Positions 63,672-64,000 of a stretch of DNA of 64,000 nucleotides are shown piece by piece. The DNA comes from Myxococcus virescens. Its GTDB lineage: Bacteria > Myxococcota > Myxococcia > Myxococcales > Myxococcaceae. The notes beneath the pieces were generated by a model, which saw only the letters and a list, made by a program, of their open reading frames with translations, searched no databases and was not told the DNA's origin. Numbering within the stretch: position 1 is the stretch's first letter; every line of letters begins with the position of its first letter. The stretch is taken from assembly GCF_900101905.1 (NCBI RefSeq), contig NZ_FNAJ01000001.1, positions 806,001 through 870,000 on the forward strand, given 5' to 3'. The position numbers were made by a program, and so were the translations under genes.

Positions 63672-64000
63672 ATGCGTCTCATGCCAGCGTTTCTGTCTGG
63701 ATTCCGAATCAATCACTGCCTGAAACACCTGCACCGGCCGCGCGTCGCCGGAGGGCTGCTGGGGCTGGCGCTGGGATTCGGAGGCGGGGCATGTGGTCCA
63801 GCGGAGCTTGCCGGTGATACGTGGACGCTGCGCGAAGCCCACGGGTCGGCCGAATCAGGCAACGGCTTGTCGACCAATGGCTTGTCAACCAATGGCCTTT
63901 CGACCAACGGACTGTCCACCAATGGCTTATCAATCAATGGGCTCTCCACGATTGGATTCTCCCACTGGTTCAACCAGGACCCCGCACGCGCCGATGAACT
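63672..64000 (+). CDS. NGLST-repeat exported lipoprotein, 5' part (runs off the window)
   Basis: Partial gene; at least 109 codons are present. The N-terminal segment is positively charged, then hydrophobic, ending GGGACGP, a lipobox-like site. At residues ~64-93 six near-perfect pentapeptides of the form NGLST/NGLSI follow in tandem (DNA 63861-63950, 15-bp units with varied synonymous codons), with a seventh degenerate unit. Such NGL-repeat leaders are common in myxobacterial exported proteins. The function of the remaining protein cannot be seen. ATG at 63672 has GGGGGAAAG upstream. Confidence 0.75.
   Translation, partial: MRLMPAFLSGFRINHCLKHLHRPRVAGGLLGLALGFGGGACGPAELAGDTWTLREAHGSAESGNGLSTNGLSTNGLSTNGLSTNGLSINGLSTIGFSHWFNQDPARADE
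63861..63950 (+). repeat. Six tandem 15-bp coding repeats (NGLST)
   Basis: Six consecutive 15-bp units encode NGLST, NGLST, NGLST, NGLST, NGLSI, NGLST. Third codon positions vary between units while the protein is kept, pointing to selection on the peptide rather than recent slippage. Confidence 0.85.

Overview
The window is very GC-rich DNA, densely packed with genes, with the hallmarks of a myxobacterium (Myxococcota, most like Myxococcus or Corallococcus). These include a PilZ protein of the myxobacterial paralogous type, several Ser/Thr kinases and two-component proteins, many lipoproteins, C-terminal tails of the MYXO-CTERM kind (Cys motif, hydrophobic stretch, Arg cluster), an Oar/TonB-receptor-like segment inside another protein, and an NGLST-repeat lipoprotein. 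I see no tRNA, rRNA, CRISPR array, transposase or phage gene.

Layout. 1-7.7 kb: a methionine/threonine block, with fused aspartokinase-homoserine dehydrogenase, two tandem trans-sulfuration PLP enzymes, and the MetNIQ importer behind a long leader with a strong hairpin. 7.7-16 kb: an MBL-fold hydrolase, an M14 peptidase, a large TSP3/VWA surface lipoprotein (minus strand), a PilZ protein and a compact kinase. 16-26 kb: sbcCD, a membrane protein, a small ORF, a secreted PQQ-type sugar dehydrogenase, plsC and an FkbM methyltransferase. 27-34 kb: zwf-pgl-gnd (oxidative pentose phosphate pathway), an acyl-CoA-dehydrogenase-like flavoprotein and an acyl-CoA synthetase. 34-40 kb: an ECF-type sigma factor, its membrane anti-sigma factor with a TPR ectodomain, a small peptide gene with its own terminator, a cupin/JmjC-type oxygenase, and a membrane-anchored TPR-CHAT (caspase-like) protein whose TPR half is homologous to the anti-sigma ectodomain. 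40-47 kb: a polysaccharide lyase-like secreted protein, a MarR regulator, small hypotheticals and two DUF4139 proteins, one carrying an inserted Oar-like module. 47-54 kb: a histidine kinase/NtrC-type regulator pair, a glutamine cyclotransferase, a stand-alone receiver protein and a DegP/HtrA lipoprotein protease. 54-64 kb: a giant kinase-ATPase-TPR protein, an OPT transporter translationally coupled to an FHA-PAS-PAS hybrid kinase, another kinase, and the start of an NGLST-repeat lipoprotein.

Two regulatory stories stand out. (1) The kinase/NtrC operon and the degP-like gene are each preceded by a pair of 15-bp dyads (GGGGCA-N3-TGCCCC type) spaced exactly 20 bp apart, followed 57 or 67 bp later by a -24/-12 (sigma-54) promoter. 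This predicts that the NtrC-type protein activates its own operon and the protease, giving a sigma-54-dependent envelope-stress circuit. (2) The sigma/anti-sigma operon and the TPR-CHAT gene share a putative promoter pattern and a homologous TPR domain. This suggests a sigma, TPR anti-sigma and TPR-CHAT protease module in which the CHAT protein may be both target and regulator. These functional links are inferences from sequence and have not been tested.

All calls come from reading the sequence and its translations. No database search or alignment program was run.
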